Position numbers and translations under genes: made by a program. From contig CAZJLP010000001.1 of assembly GCA_964546955.1 (NCBI GenBank), forward strand, positions 1 to 64,000: a DNA stretch of 64,000 nucleotides, given 5' to 3'. The notes under the pieces are model-generated. The model did no database searches, had not been told where the DNA came from, and worked only from the letters and a program-made list of their open reading frames with translations. The first letter of the stretch is position 1. Every line of letters starts with the position of its first letter. Below are positions 1-8,761 of the stretch, piece by piece. The DNA comes from CAZJLP01 sp964546955. GTDB taxonomy: Bacteria > Verrucomicrobiota > Verrucomicrobiia > Opitutales > Opitutaceae.

Positions 1-1039
1 TACCGGTCACGATCGAGTGCGGGTCGATGGCTCGGCAGCGCTCAAGGGTGCAGCGAGTGGAACTGCGAAATTCAAACCCTGCATGGACAAAGTGCTGAGT
101 CGTCACCTCCCGAGCCCAGGAATCCTCCGCGCGGATGAACGTGATCGCATCTTCGGCGTGATCCTCGCTCGTAGGGCCGGCGGTCACGATATCGACCAGA
201 AATTTTTCAAGCCCAACGTTGGTGATGACGGCGGATCGGTTGTATTTGTACATCACACTCTGCGATAGCGAGCGGTTCAGGTGCATGAAGACCGGGGCGT
301 CGATCGTGATCGTATTGCCGGTGATCGCGGTGATGTACCGGTGATACCGCACGTCGATTTCGCCCGTTTTCCAGAAATTGCTGTCCGTCACGCCGCCGCG
401 GTCCACCGCGTCGAGCCAAGCTTGAGTGGAGTCGTGAAAAATCACGATATTGTCTCCCACCGAATAAAGCGCTGGATTAGCCACTTCGAATTGCCGACTG
501 CCCACGGGCACAAGCGCCGTGGTGATCTGCGTCCGCGTGTTGGCCACTTCTGACGTAAAGTCGTCATCGTTGCCGCCCCCGGCCGTAATCACATCGGCGA
601 GGGAAGTGCCGGTTCGCTGAAGAATCGTATTAGAAGCGGGATCCGTGCCGTTGCCCACTCCGGAAAGCACGACGCCCTGCTTGTTCACGCGGAGTGTTCC
701 ATTCACCATATAGGTGCCCGCCGTCAACAGGACGCGGCCCCGGTAGCCATTTGATTGGAGAGGCAACGCGCCTGCGGCGTCGATCGCCGCCTGAATCGCA
801 GCGGTGTTGTCTCCAGCGATAGGCGAAATCGTGCTTACAACCGGGATGTCCGGCAGAGCAACGCCTCCGCCCTTGTACCCCGCATGGCTAAAATCGGGGA
901 TTCGATTGCCGTTCGAATCCGTGGGGTAGAGGAGTTGTCCACCGGCCCCGAGCGGCACCCGCGTGGAGTTCCAGGCTGCCAGAGGCAGCGATGCGGCGAG
1001 CAGGAGCCCACAGAAGAAAAGCGTTCGAGAAGGAAGCAT
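1..1039 (-). CDS. Secreted right-handed beta-helix (pectate lyase superfamily) protein, 3' end beyond window
   Basis: An open frame runs from an ATG at 1039 to the window edge without a stop, giving 346 visible residues. Residues 1-22 form a signal peptide with a hydrophobic core and an AA cleavage region. Residues 77-90 carry DNTAAIQAAIDAA, followed by the PGTY-like stretch LLTAGTY near 105-110 and the motif GVVLSGVGNGT. These are typical of the N-terminal rungs of pectate-lyase-3 type beta-helices. Paired ER/RC turns such as CTLERCRAID near the visible end fit later rungs. The catalytic region is off the window, so lyase or hydrolase activity is unproven. It lies next to a PL6 lyase on the same strand, which suggests a polysaccharide-degradation role. 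Confidence 0.75.
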   Translation of the reverse strand, partial: MLPSRTLFFCGLLLAASLPLAAWNSTRVPLGAGGQLLYPTDSNGNRIPDFSHAGYKGGGVALPDIPVVSTISPIAGDNTAAIQAAIDAAGALPLQSNGYRGRVLLTAGTYMVNGTLRVNKQGVVLSGVGNGTDPASNTILQRTGTSLADVITAGGGNDDDFTSEVANTRTQITTALVPVGSRQFEVANPALYSVGDNIVIFHDSTQAWLDAVDRGGVTDSNFWKTGEIDVRYHRYITAITGNTITIDAPVFMHLNRSLSQSVMYKYNRSAVITNVGLEKFLVDIVTAGPTSEDHAEDAITFIRAEDSWAREVTTQHFVHAGFEFRSSTRCTLERCRAIDPHSIVTG

Positions 1040-1058
1040 AGAGAGGGCTCACCCTGTT

Positions 1059-1081
1059 CGCTGACGGTGGGAGCGTCAGCG
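1059..1081. repeat. Perfect 8-bp inverted repeat upstream of the beta-helix gene
   Basis: CGCTGACG at 1059-1066 and CGTCAGCG at 1074-1081 are perfect reverse complements with a 7-nt spacer. The repeat lies 20 bp upstream of the ATG at 1039 on the minus strand. It could be a 5' leader hairpin or an operator. No flanking T-run supports a terminator. Confidence 0.4.
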
Positions 1082-1271
1082 GGGGAGCGGACCCAGCCTG
1101 GCCCGGTACGTTCGTGATGTCAATTAGTGGCGATATGTGACACGGACGGGGGTAGTAACTGAAGCTGTTCAATGCTAGCAATTAGCAATCCACTTGAGCG
1201 CTCCGCACGCGTTTCTAGCGCCGCGCGCGAGTTTCCCTCGGTTTGACCGAAGAGAGGGAATAGCCGAACAA

Positions 1272-1297
1272 AAGGCGCCCGGGGAAGCGGGCGCCTT
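1272..1297 (-). terminator. Rho-independent terminator after the PL6 lyase gene
   Basis: AAGGCGCCCG at 1272-1281 and CGGGCGCCTT at 1288-1297 form a perfect 10-bp stem with a 6-nt loop. Read on the minus strand, the stem is followed by TTTTGTTCGG. It lies about 40 bp past the stop codon at 1334. On the plus strand it is followed by GTTTCTTTG, so it may act both ways. Confidence 0.8.
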
Positions 1298-1333
1298 GTT
1301 TCTTTGATCGCGCGTTTTTTCGGTCGGGTGCGC

Positions 1334-4300
1334 TCAGAATCCCCAGAGCTCAGTCTCGCTGATGCTATTCCAGGCGTTGACTGAATTTCCGTGGCCCAGG
1401 ATGCGGACATAACGCGTGGCGGTGTCGGGCACATTGTACGATTCGAGAGATGCACTCGTGCCGCTGCTGGTGGCCGAGTGAATCGTGGCGAAAGGTCCGG
1501 TGGGCGAACTGGAGACCTGCACCTCGAACGACGAGGCGCGCAGGTTGCCGTTGTACCAGGCAATCTTGATCTCGGTCAGTGTTTTCGTGGCGCCCAGATC
1601 GTACTGGATCCATTGTCCGTCACCACTCGCGGACCAGCGGGTGGCGAGATTGCCATCGACCGAATTTGCCGGGAGATTTCCGTCGTGGCCGCTCGCGGTC
1701 ACAGCGGCGCCGCCGACCGCGAGCTTGGCCGGAACCGGCAGATTGATCGTGTAGCTGGCGGTGCTGACGTTGCTGTCCACCATGTCGGCTTTGAAGGCAA
1801 TCGCTTTAAGGGTGGTTGTCGCACCAATGGACACGGGACTGCTGTACACCGTGCCGCTGGTTGCAGTGGGGGTCGTTCCATTGGTGGTGTAGCGAATTCC
1901 CGCGCCTGGAGTCGCACAGGTCAAGGTGACGCTCTGAACGCTCGAATAGGTGCCGCCACCGGGGCTGAAGGTCGGCGCGGCGACTTTCGGCAGAGCGCTC
2001 ACCGTCACGGGCCCGACCGTGAGGGCGCCGCCAGGGCTTGCGTTGACGTTGGCGACGGAAGTGTCGAGCGAGGTGACAGCAGCTTGCTCGGTGCGGAACG
2101 CGTAGTTCGTTCCAATCGCGATCTCTGCGCCGGAGGGAGGTGTTACGAAAGCCGAATAGGTGCGGGTGGCCACATTGACGACAAGGCGGAAGCGATACTT
2201 CGCGCCGGCGGCGAAGGGAATGGAGGACGCAGCCGCGAAGACGCTGCCATTGCGCGCATCGATTACGCCCGTGTTGCTGAAGCGCACGGCGGCGGCGATT
2301 CCCGTGTAGGCGGCCTGCGCTCCTTGACTCAGCCCAATCAACGCGTTGCTTGGAGAAATCGACGGCGAGGCGTCGAAGGTGGCGACAAATGAGCCGTTCT
2401 GGGCTGCGGGAAGCGGGGTGTTGCGAAAACCGTCGGCGGGTGTGACGGTCACACTGCCGTCATCGATCGTGTAGGTTGAACTGGTGATCGTGCTGTCCGT
2501 CATGCCGGCTTTGAGCGCCATCGCTCGCACGGTGCTCGTTGCGGAAACCACAAAAGGACCGGCATAGATTGGACCGTTGTTGGAAGACGGCAGGCTTCCG
2601 TCGGTCGTGTACCGGAGGGTGGCGCCGCTAGTGGAACTAGCGAGAGTCACCGTCACCGGCGCCGCAAAGGTACCGCCTGCGGGCGAAAACGTCGGGGCGC
2701 TCGCTCGAATGTTGTACGTGGCCGACGCGACCGAGCTTGGATCGAAACCGGGACCGTATGCCATGGCGCGCACGATCGTGTTCGCCCCGATGGAGACGGG
2801 TCCGGTGTAAACGGTGCCGGCGGTCTCGCTTGGGGTGCTGCCGTCCGTTGTGAAACGGATCGAGGCACCGGAGCTTGGCGTGGCGATAACGACCGTTTGC
2901 GCGCCGGTGAAAGTGCCGGCGCCGGGATTGAACGTCGGTGCCGCCGCGGGAATGGACAGGCCGGAAAGCGGACCGACATCCGCGCTGGTAAGGATTCGCG
3001 CAACGGATGGGGCGGAGGAAAACTCATCCGCACCCTTGTCTTTCGCGCCGGAGCGGGGCTGGCCATCCTGGTCGCGGTCCACGAAGTCATAACTGCCGGA
3101 TCCGTTGTCGATGGCGGGGCTGCCCGCCTGCAGATGAAAAATCCCGTTCGCGTCCGCCGCTAGCAATGGATTCACGTTCGTGTAGCCTGCAGCCGGGATA
3201 TTGCCGACGTTCGTGGCGTTCCAAACGATATTTCCGCTCCAGGTCGGATTAGCGTACGGGGCAGTGCCGCTAATGTTCACGGCGGTGCCGCCGCCCTGAA
3301 TGACGTTGTTTGCGAAGGCAATGTTCGTGGCGCCCAGGCCGTTCGTACGGCCGCCCATTTGATACTGGGTGGTGTTGTTGATTAATGTATTGAAAACGAC
3401 GATACAGTCATCGGGGCGATCGTGGCAAGTCAGGGCCGCGCCGTCGGCGACTTCGCCGTCGCCGTTGCCCATGTCGATACCCTTGGTGTTGCCTTCAAAA
3501 TAGTTGCTGTGGATCTGGTGCCGGTCGCCATAGACGCGAAGCCCGTCCGTGTTGCGGAAATAATTCCCGTAGACCACGCACTCGTTGCCGTGCCGCAGGG
3601 TCAGCTGAGCACCGGGAGAATCGATCAGTGTGTTGTAACGATAGGTGTTTCCGCCGGACTTGTTCGAGATCAGTTCGTTCTCGCCGTTGCACCGCACGAA
3701 AAGATTATGCTCCACGAGGCTGCGTCCCATGGACATGCTGACGCCGCTCAAGCCGAGGCGGATGGTTTCCGATCCATTGCCGCCGCCCGGGCGAAAATCG
3801 TGGAAGTAATTGTGGTGGATCCAGAGACGCTGCGCGACTTGGCCGCTGGGTCCGCTCACCGAGATCATGTTGCCGACGGTCTGCTTGTCGTGGAACTCGT
3901 TGCGATCCACTTCGGCGTCCGTGCCGCCCGACACCGAGAGATAGGGACCGTCGCCGGTGCACTGGAACACATTGCGTGTGAATCGAATAAATTTTGTGCC
4001 GCTCCCGATCGACGTTTTGCCCGAGGCATGCCGAAACTTGAAGCCTTCGATCTCGATGTGCGCCGCGGGGCTGCTGACCGTGAAACCGTTCGAGCCGGTA
4101 ATTTCTACGCCGCCGATAGACTCGGCGCTGATGACGATTGGCGCCGTCGCGGTACCGACGCGCGTGACCGTGAGCGCCGCAGTCGTCGTGTAAACGCCGT
4201 TCCGAACGATGATGAGATCGCCCGGGTTGGCGGCGTTGATGGCGGATTGAAGTGCTGGAATCGAGGAGACCTCGGTGGTGGCGGCGAGACCGGCCTGGGC

Positions 4301-4378
4301 GCCGGCTAACAGCCCCAATAGGGCGGCTGCGGAGGAGAGAAAGCGATTGCACGATGCGCGGTGCGAGGAGGGAAACAT
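1334..4378 (-). CDS. Multidomain secreted PL6-family polysaccharide lyase with CHB_HEX modules and a C-terminal F5/8-type domain
   Basis: I chose the ATG at 4378 (1014 aa) because a signal peptide starts there; a start at 4462 would add 28 unlikely residues. The N-terminal 420 or so residues form a right-handed beta-helix matching polysaccharide lyase family 6 (alginate lyase/chondroitinase B). The motif ENELISNKSG holds the expected Ca-binding Glu (E235) and Bronsted-base Lys (K240), and LTLRHG holds the catalytic Arg (R262). Downstream come two CHB_HEX_C-like modules (each with an RYTTDGSxPS-type core), a LamG-like segment, a third such module, and a discoidin/F5/8C domain ending ISETELWGF. 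Beta-elimination of a uronic-acid polymer is expected; alginate or a glycosaminoglycan cannot be told apart. Confidence 0.88.
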   Translation of the reverse strand: MFPSSHRASCNRFLSSAAALLGLLAGAQAGLAATTEVSSIPALQSAINAANPGDLIIVRNGVYTTTAALTVTRVGTATAPIVISAESIGGVEITGSNGFTVSSPAAHIEIEGFKFRHASGKTSIGSGTKFIRFTRNVFQCTGDGPYLSVSGGTDAEVDRNEFHDKQTVGNMISVSGPSGQVAQRLWIHHNYFHDFRPGGGNGSETIRLGLSGVSMSMGRSLVEHNLFVRCNGENELISNKSGGNTYRYNTLIDSPGAQLTLRHGNECVVYGNYFRNTDGLRVYGDRHQIHSNYFEGNTKGIDMGNGDGEVADGAALTCHDRPDDCIVVFNTLINNTTQYQMGGRTNGLGATNIAFANNVIQGGGTAVNISGTAPYANPTWSGNIVWNATNVGNIPAAGYTNVNPLLAADANGIFHLQAGSPAIDNGSGSYDFVDRDQDGQPRSGAKDKGADEFSSAPSVARILTSADVGPLSGLSIPAAAPTFNPGAGTFTGAQTVVIATPSSGASIRFTTDGSTPSETAGTVYTGPVSIGANTIVRAMAYGPGFDPSSVASATYNIRASAPTFSPAGGTFAAPVTVTLASSTSGATLRYTTDGSLPSSNNGPIYAGPFVVSATSTVRAMALKAGMTDSTITSSTYTIDDGSVTVTPADGFRNTPLPAAQNGSFVATFDASPSISPSNALIGLSQGAQAAYTGIAAAVRFSNTGVIDARNGSVFAAASSIPFAAGAKYRFRLVVNVATRTYSAFVTPPSGAEIAIGTNYAFRTEQAAVTSLDTSVANVNASPGGALTVGPVTVSALPKVAAPTFSPGGGTYSSVQSVTLTCATPGAGIRYTTNGTTPTATSGTVYSSPVSIGATTTLKAIAFKADMVDSNVSTASYTINLPVPAKLAVGGAAVTASGHDGNLPANSVDGNLATRWSASGDGQWIQYDLGATKTLTEIKIAWYNGNLRASSFEVQVSSSPTGPFATIHSATSSGTSASLESYNVPDTATRYVRILGHGNSVNAWNSISETELWGF

Positions 4379-4712
4379 AAGGAGGGCAAGTGACGGACGT
4401 GCTGAATTGACTTCGAACGCATACGGGGGCGGACGTCCAAAGGCGGGGGACTGCAGTTGCACTCAAACTGCGATTTTCGATTAACCGCACCTGCTCGCCC
4501 GCTTAACCCGTTAAGTGGGCGCAGTTACTCGCTGGCGGCAAGGTGTTTGCGTTTCATGTGACAGTTAAAGGCTTTACGCCCGGGTCTTATAATCCTGAGC
4601 CAAGTCGCACCTATCGTGACGGCGCGTTCAGGGTGCCGACTCGCACCATGGCCCGAGCCCACTCGTGACGTCCGCAGCGCACGGGGACCCTGCGGTTCGG
4701 TTCGCCTGGATC
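4379..4712. other. Intergenic region with a CTTAAC-CC-GTTAAG dyad
   Basis: There is no gene in these 334 bases between the sensor kinase and the PL6 lyase. At 4496-4521 there is an 11-bp inverted repeat (CGCCCGCTTAA / TTAAGTGGGCG with one G-T mismatch) around a CCCG centre. Its core, CTTAACCCGTTAAG, has the form of a dimeric-regulator operator. It sits about 120 bp upstream of the lyase start. No T-run follows on either strand, so a terminator is less likely. Confidence 0.4.
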
Positions 4713-7571
4713 TCAGACGCGATTGATCACGTCATTCACCCGCGAGATGAGAACGTCCTGCGTGAAAGGCTTGCGCAGGACGGCGACGTCTTTTTGTCCC
4801 TGGATCTTGTCGAAGACATCCTGCTCGCTGTACCCGGTCATGAGGAGAACACGCGTGTCGGGGTTCATGGACCGGATCGCTTGCAGAACTTCGGCCCCGT
4901 CCAGTCCCGGCATGGTCAGGTCCAGCAACACCATGGCGAAGTCGCGACCGCGATCCCGAAAGAGTTGCACTGCCTCGTTGCCATCGCGCGCCAGCACGGT
5001 GTCGAACCCGCAACGTCGAAGGACGGTGCTTGTGGTTTTGAGGACGGCGGGTTCGTCGTCCGCAATCAGGATGGAACGGACCGCTCCACCCGGCAGCGGA
5101 TCGGGAGCGGCGTGACCGTTGCTGGAGCCGTTCACAGCCGGAGCGACGGCGATGGCGGCGGCGGACGCTGGGGGAAGGAAGAGGGTGAATGTCGTGCCGC
5201 GGCCGATCTCGCTCTTGACGCTCAACGCGCCATGATGGGTGCGGACGATGCCGAGTACAGCGGCGAGGCCCAGGCCCCGGCCAGCAAACTTTGTGGTAAA
5301 AAACGGATCGAAAATGCGGGCCAGGGTCGCGGGGTTCATCCCGCAGCCGGTATCCGAAACCTCGAGACAAACGCACTCTCCCGCCGGAAGATCGAACGAG
5401 TAGGCCACGCCATCGAGCAAGCGGTCGGGGCGCCCTCGCCGCGTGGTCAAGCGGATCTCGCCGTTGGTATCGCCCAGCGCTTCGGCCGCATTGATGAGAA
5501 GATTCATTACCACTTGCCGGAGCTGAGAGGCGTCACCTTCGACGGTGGGGAGGCCGGGCGCCATGGTCAGCTCCAGTCGCGCCTTTTTGCTGATCGAAAT
5601 CGCGAGGAGCCGGGCGGTGTCTTGCACCAATGCGGACAAATTCACCTTCTCGACCACGAAGTTGCCTTTGCCTGCGTAGGCTAGCATTTGGCGGCACATA
5701 TCGCCGGCTCGCCGGGCCGCCTCTTCGATGTGGCCGAAGCGCTCCTCGCTTTCCCGCGCGTCGGAAGGGCCGAGCCGGCCGAGAGACGCATTGGCCAGGA
5801 TGACGGTGAGCAGATTGTTGAAATCGTGCGCGATTCCGCCCGCCAGCACGCCGAGGCTTTCGAGCTTCTGTGCTTCGAGCATTTTGCGCTGAAGTTTCTC
5901 GCGCTCGGCGGCGGCGTTCTTGTTTTCCGTAATATCCCGGATCGATCCGTAAATCTTGACCAGACGGTCGCCCTCCATTTCCGCCTGGCCGCCGATCTGC
6001 ACCTGAATCCGATGTTTCTCGGCCGTTTCGATTTCCAGTTCGAGATCGAAGGGCGTGCCCCGGCGACGAGCCTCCTCCCAGGCGGCGATCAGCGTCGGGC
6101 GGCTCTCAGCGGTGAAGAAATTCCAGAACCGCTCCACAGTCGGTTCGAAGGACTTCGCTTCCACCTCGTGGATGCGGTAGGTTTCTTCCGTCCAGTAGAG
6201 ACGGTTCGATCGCAGGTCGAGTTCCCAACCGCCGATGTGGGCCGCGGACTGGGTCTGTTCGAGCAGTTGGGCCGAGCGTTTGAGGAGCCGCTCGCTTTCG
6301 CGGAGCGCCGCCTCCGTGCGCTTGCGGTCGGTGATGTCCGTGTGAGTCCCAGCCATGCGCAGGGGCGTGCCGTCCACCGCGCGGTCGACCACCTTCCCGC
6401 GGTCGAGAATCCAGCGCCACTCCCCGGATTTGCTCTTCATCCGGTACTCCACGGCGTAGCGGCTGAGGTGTTTCTTTTCGATCTGCAGCTGCGTGCCCTC
6501 GTACAGCGCGAGATCGTCGGGGTGCAGAAGCTTTTTTCCACCGTCGATGGTTTCCTCCACCTCTTTGAGCGTATAACCCAGCATGGAGGCCCAGCGTTCG
6601 CTTCGTGCGATCGTGCCGGCCTTCATATCCCAGTCCCAAAAACCGTCCTCGCTGCCCTCCAGTACGAGGGTCATGCGCTCCTCGCTCTTTCGCAGAGCCT
6701 CGGTTTGTCCGGCGAGCTGTTTGAAGATGCGACGCTGCCAGAGAAGCGCGGCCAGTCCGGCGAGCGCGAGCAACAAGGCTGGCACGACGTACGGCTGCAT
6801 GTCCTTGTACGTGAGGCGGTGGGGCTCGAGCGGCCCGATCCATTTCTCGTACAGACGCGCGTAGGTGCCATTTTCCCGCAGATTGGCCAGGCCTTCATTG
6901 ATCAAACGCAGCCGGGCGGCGTCCCCCGCATGCAGCACCACGTGAAAGCGGTAGGTAAGTTCGGGCAGCTGGACGTCCGAATCCTCGACGTTGTTCAGCT
7001 TATCTTCGCTGATGATCTTCAGGCCGATCAAGCGCGTGCCAATGGTGGCGTCCGCGTTGCCGTCCGCGACCGCATGCAGCGCGTCCCGTTGAGTCGCCGC
7101 GGGGACGAAGTTGGGGGCCAATCGCCGCTCGTTGAGGTACTCTTGCCCCCGGGTGTTCGGAATTCCCGCGATACGTACGTTGCGCAAATGCTCGGGCGCG
7201 GTGATGGAGCGATCGCCTTTGCGGACGAAGATGGTGCTGCGCAACTCGAGATGGCTGACGGCGAAAGCCATGTAGGCCTCGCGTTCTTTCGTGTAAACCA
7301 CGTTTGAAAGCGCGTCGATGCGGCCGACATTGAAGTCCTCGAACATGGCCGCCCGCGGCCTTACGATGAACTCCACTTCAAAGTTCATCTCTTTGGAGAT
7401 GGCTTTGATCAGCTCAACCGCGAATCCGGTGGGAATGCCCCGTTCGTCGAGAAACGCGATGGGCGCGAGATCCGTCTCGACGCCGACGCGCAGCGGCTGG
7501 CTGCGGAGAGGCGCAATCCAGCACGCAATCCCCACCAGCCAGAGGAGATGCACTTGGAACTGACGGGGCAC
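4713..7571 (-). CDS. Hybrid sensor histidine kinase: periplasmic solute-binding sensor, two PAS, HisKA, HATPase, receiver
   Basis: The protein has 952 aa. Residues 1-24 are a signal sequence. Residues 27-247 resemble the amino-acid-binding SBP_bac_3 fold (PLRVGVETDLAPIAFLDERG region). A transmembrane helix lies near 260-278. Two PAS/PAC units follow at about 295-420 and 435-550. The H-box AGGIAHDFNNLL puts the phospho-acceptor at H582. The N-box is NLLINAAEA near 690, the G1 box is DTGCGMN at 740-746, and the G2 box is GRGLGLA at 764-770. The C-terminal receiver has DDE at 838-840, phospho-acceptor D884 (LLDLTMPG) and K934. An external ligand probably drives autophosphorylation, followed by internal phosphotransfer to the receiver. 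No partner regulator is adjacent. Confidence 0.92.
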   Translation of the reverse strand: MPRQFQVHLLWLVGIACWIAPLRSQPLRVGVETDLAPIAFLDERGIPTGFAVELIKAISKEMNFEVEFIVRPRAAMFEDFNVGRIDALSNVVYTKEREAYMAFAVSHLELRSTIFVRKGDRSITAPEHLRNVRIAGIPNTRGQEYLNERRLAPNFVPAATQRDALHAVADGNADATIGTRLIGLKIISEDKLNNVEDSDVQLPELTYRFHVVLHAGDAARLRLINEGLANLRENGTYARLYEKWIGPLEPHRLTYKDMQPYVVPALLLALAGLAALLWQRRIFKQLAGQTEALRKSEERMTLVLEGSEDGFWDWDMKAGTIARSERWASMLGYTLKEVEETIDGGKKLLHPDDLALYEGTQLQIEKKHLSRYAVEYRMKSKSGEWRWILDRGKVVDRAVDGTPLRMAGTHTDITDRKRTEAALRESERLLKRSAQLLEQTQSAAHIGGWELDLRSNRLYWTEETYRIHEVEAKSFEPTVERFWNFFTAESRPTLIAAWEEARRRGTPFDLELEIETAEKHRIQVQIGGQAEMEGDRLVKIYGSIRDITENKNAAAEREKLQRKMLEAQKLESLGVLAGGIAHDFNNLLTVILANASLGRLGPSDARESEERFGHIEEAARRAGDMCRQMLAYAGKGNFVVEKVNLSALVQDTARLLAISISKKARLELTMAPGLPTVEGDASQLRQVVMNLLINAAEALGDTNGEIRLTTRRGRPDRLLDGVAYSFDLPAGECVCLEVSDTGCGMNPATLARIFDPFFTTKFAGRGLGLAAVLGIVRTHHGALSVKSEIGRGTTFTLFLPPASAAAIAVAPAVNGSSNGHAAPDPLPGGAVRSILIADDEPAVLKTTSTVLRRCGFDTVLARDGNEAVQLFRDRGRDFAMVLLDLTMPGLDGAEVLQAIRSMNPDTRVLLMTGYSEQDVFDKIQGQKDVAVLRKPFTQDVLISRVNDVINRV

Positions 7572-7663
7572 GCCATCAGAACAGCCGAGATGGCCGGCAA
7601 CCGCAAAGGGAAAAGTTTACCGATCCGCGGTAGCAAAAATTGAGTGGACGGCGTTGCCGCCTG

Positions 7664-8536
7664 CTAGCGCGGCCCCGGTGGGGGGTCGACGAAGGCCCGA
7701 AGGGTGTCCCAGAGTTCGCGACCGCCCATGCTGAACACATCGTTGTGGCCCGCTCCGGGCACCGGGAAAACGCGGGCCCGGGTCCGGGCCGCCTCCGCTA
7801 GGCGCTGTGCCATGTCCGGAGGGACGAGGTCATCCCGCTCGCCGTGGACAATGAGGACGGGACATGAGACGTTGGGCATCCGCGCGAGGTTGTCGAATTG
7901 CGGGCGCAGGAACCAGGAAAGGGGAAGCCACGGCACCATTCGCCGACCGACCTCGCGCATGGTGGTAAAACCGCTGATCGTGATCAGACCCCGCATATCG
8001 TGCCGGCTGGCCAAATGCACGGCGGAGGCCGCGCCGAGTGACCAGCCGCAGGCGACGACGCGCCGAGCATCCACATCGGTCCGCTGGCAAACGTAGACAT
8101 ACGCGGCTTCCGCGAGCTCGTAAATCCGCGCCTCGCTCGGCTGCCCTTCGCTCATGCCGTAACCAGGATACTCTGGAATCAGGACGTTGGCACCCAGTTT
8201 GCGCAGCGCGTCAAACTCCGGGCCGCTGTTGGCGAGGCACATGCCGTTCCCGTAAAAGAAAAGGATCGTGGGACGAGTCTCCGGATTTTTGAGCAGGCTT
8301 CCATCGCGACCGAGCGCCCGTCCGAACTGCGCCGCGCATTTGATTCCGCCATGCAGCGGTATGCTGACCAGTTCGTAGCTCGGATCGGGTCCGATCGCAG
8401 CCCGGCCCTGCGTCGCGGCACCGGGATAAATGAACTTCCGTTCGAGAGAAAGGCACCCCGTCGCGCAAACAAGCGAGACGGCCGAACACAGCGTTAAGAG
8501 GAAAAATCGAAGCGGACCTCTCGAACCACGACGCAT
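7664..8536 (-). CDS. Alpha/beta hydrolase, putative lipoprotein
   Basis: I chose the ATG at 8536 (290 aa) because a hydrophobic signal segment ending in CATGC follows it; an upstream start at 8659 adds 41 residues with no recognisable features. The nucleophile elbow is ACGWSLGAA (GxSxG), the acid region is HGERDDLVPP, and the histidine is in PGAGHNDVF, so the triad is complete. The arrangement resembles the BAAT/dienelactone-hydrolase-like group (BEM46 type). The substrate is unknown. The lipobox is imperfect, so lipid anchoring is likely but not certain. Confidence 0.78.
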   Translation of the reverse strand: MRRGSRGPLRFFLLTLCSAVSLVCATGCLSLERKFIYPGAATQGRAAIGPDPSYELVSIPLHGGIKCAAQFGRALGRDGSLLKNPETRPTILFFYGNGMCLANSGPEFDALRKLGANVLIPEYPGYGMSEGQPSEARIYELAEAAYVYVCQRTDVDARRVVACGWSLGAASAVHLASRHDMRGLITISGFTTMREVGRRMVPWLPLSWFLRPQFDNLARMPNVSCPVLIVHGERDDLVPPDMAQRLAEAARTRARVFPVPGAGHNDVFSMGGRELWDTLRAFVDPPPGPR

Positions 8537-8670
8537 GGCAGGCGGAGTATCCCGGAATTTCAGCCGCTTGTGAATACGATTCTCGCGGGGTCGCTGGCTC
8601 CCGCCTCGTTCTCCTCTCGATAGGTCGCTGCCCGGAGCGCTGATTTGTCGCTCATTCACCCCAGGGCCTC

Positions 8671-8698
8671 TCGTCCTCGAGCGCGCAGCGAAGGATCC
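8671..8698. repeat. Degenerate half-copy of the TCATCCTCGAGCG repeat
   Basis: TCGTCCTCGAGCGCGCAGCG and then AAGGATCCA resemble one arm of the palindromic elements at 17078-17163 and 18071-18160, with a 2-nt insertion and a substitution. The second arm is missing. It lies in the gap between two minus-strand genes. Confidence 0.5.
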
Positions 8699-8761
8699 AC
8701 ATGGACATCGTTGGCAGCATCCCGCCGGGAACAGCCTCCAGGAACGACGGCCACCCTCCGA

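Noticed and set aside
5688..7307. Long plus-strand frame inside the sensor kinase
   Set aside because: The minus-strand frame has all kinase motifs; the plus-strand frame shows none.
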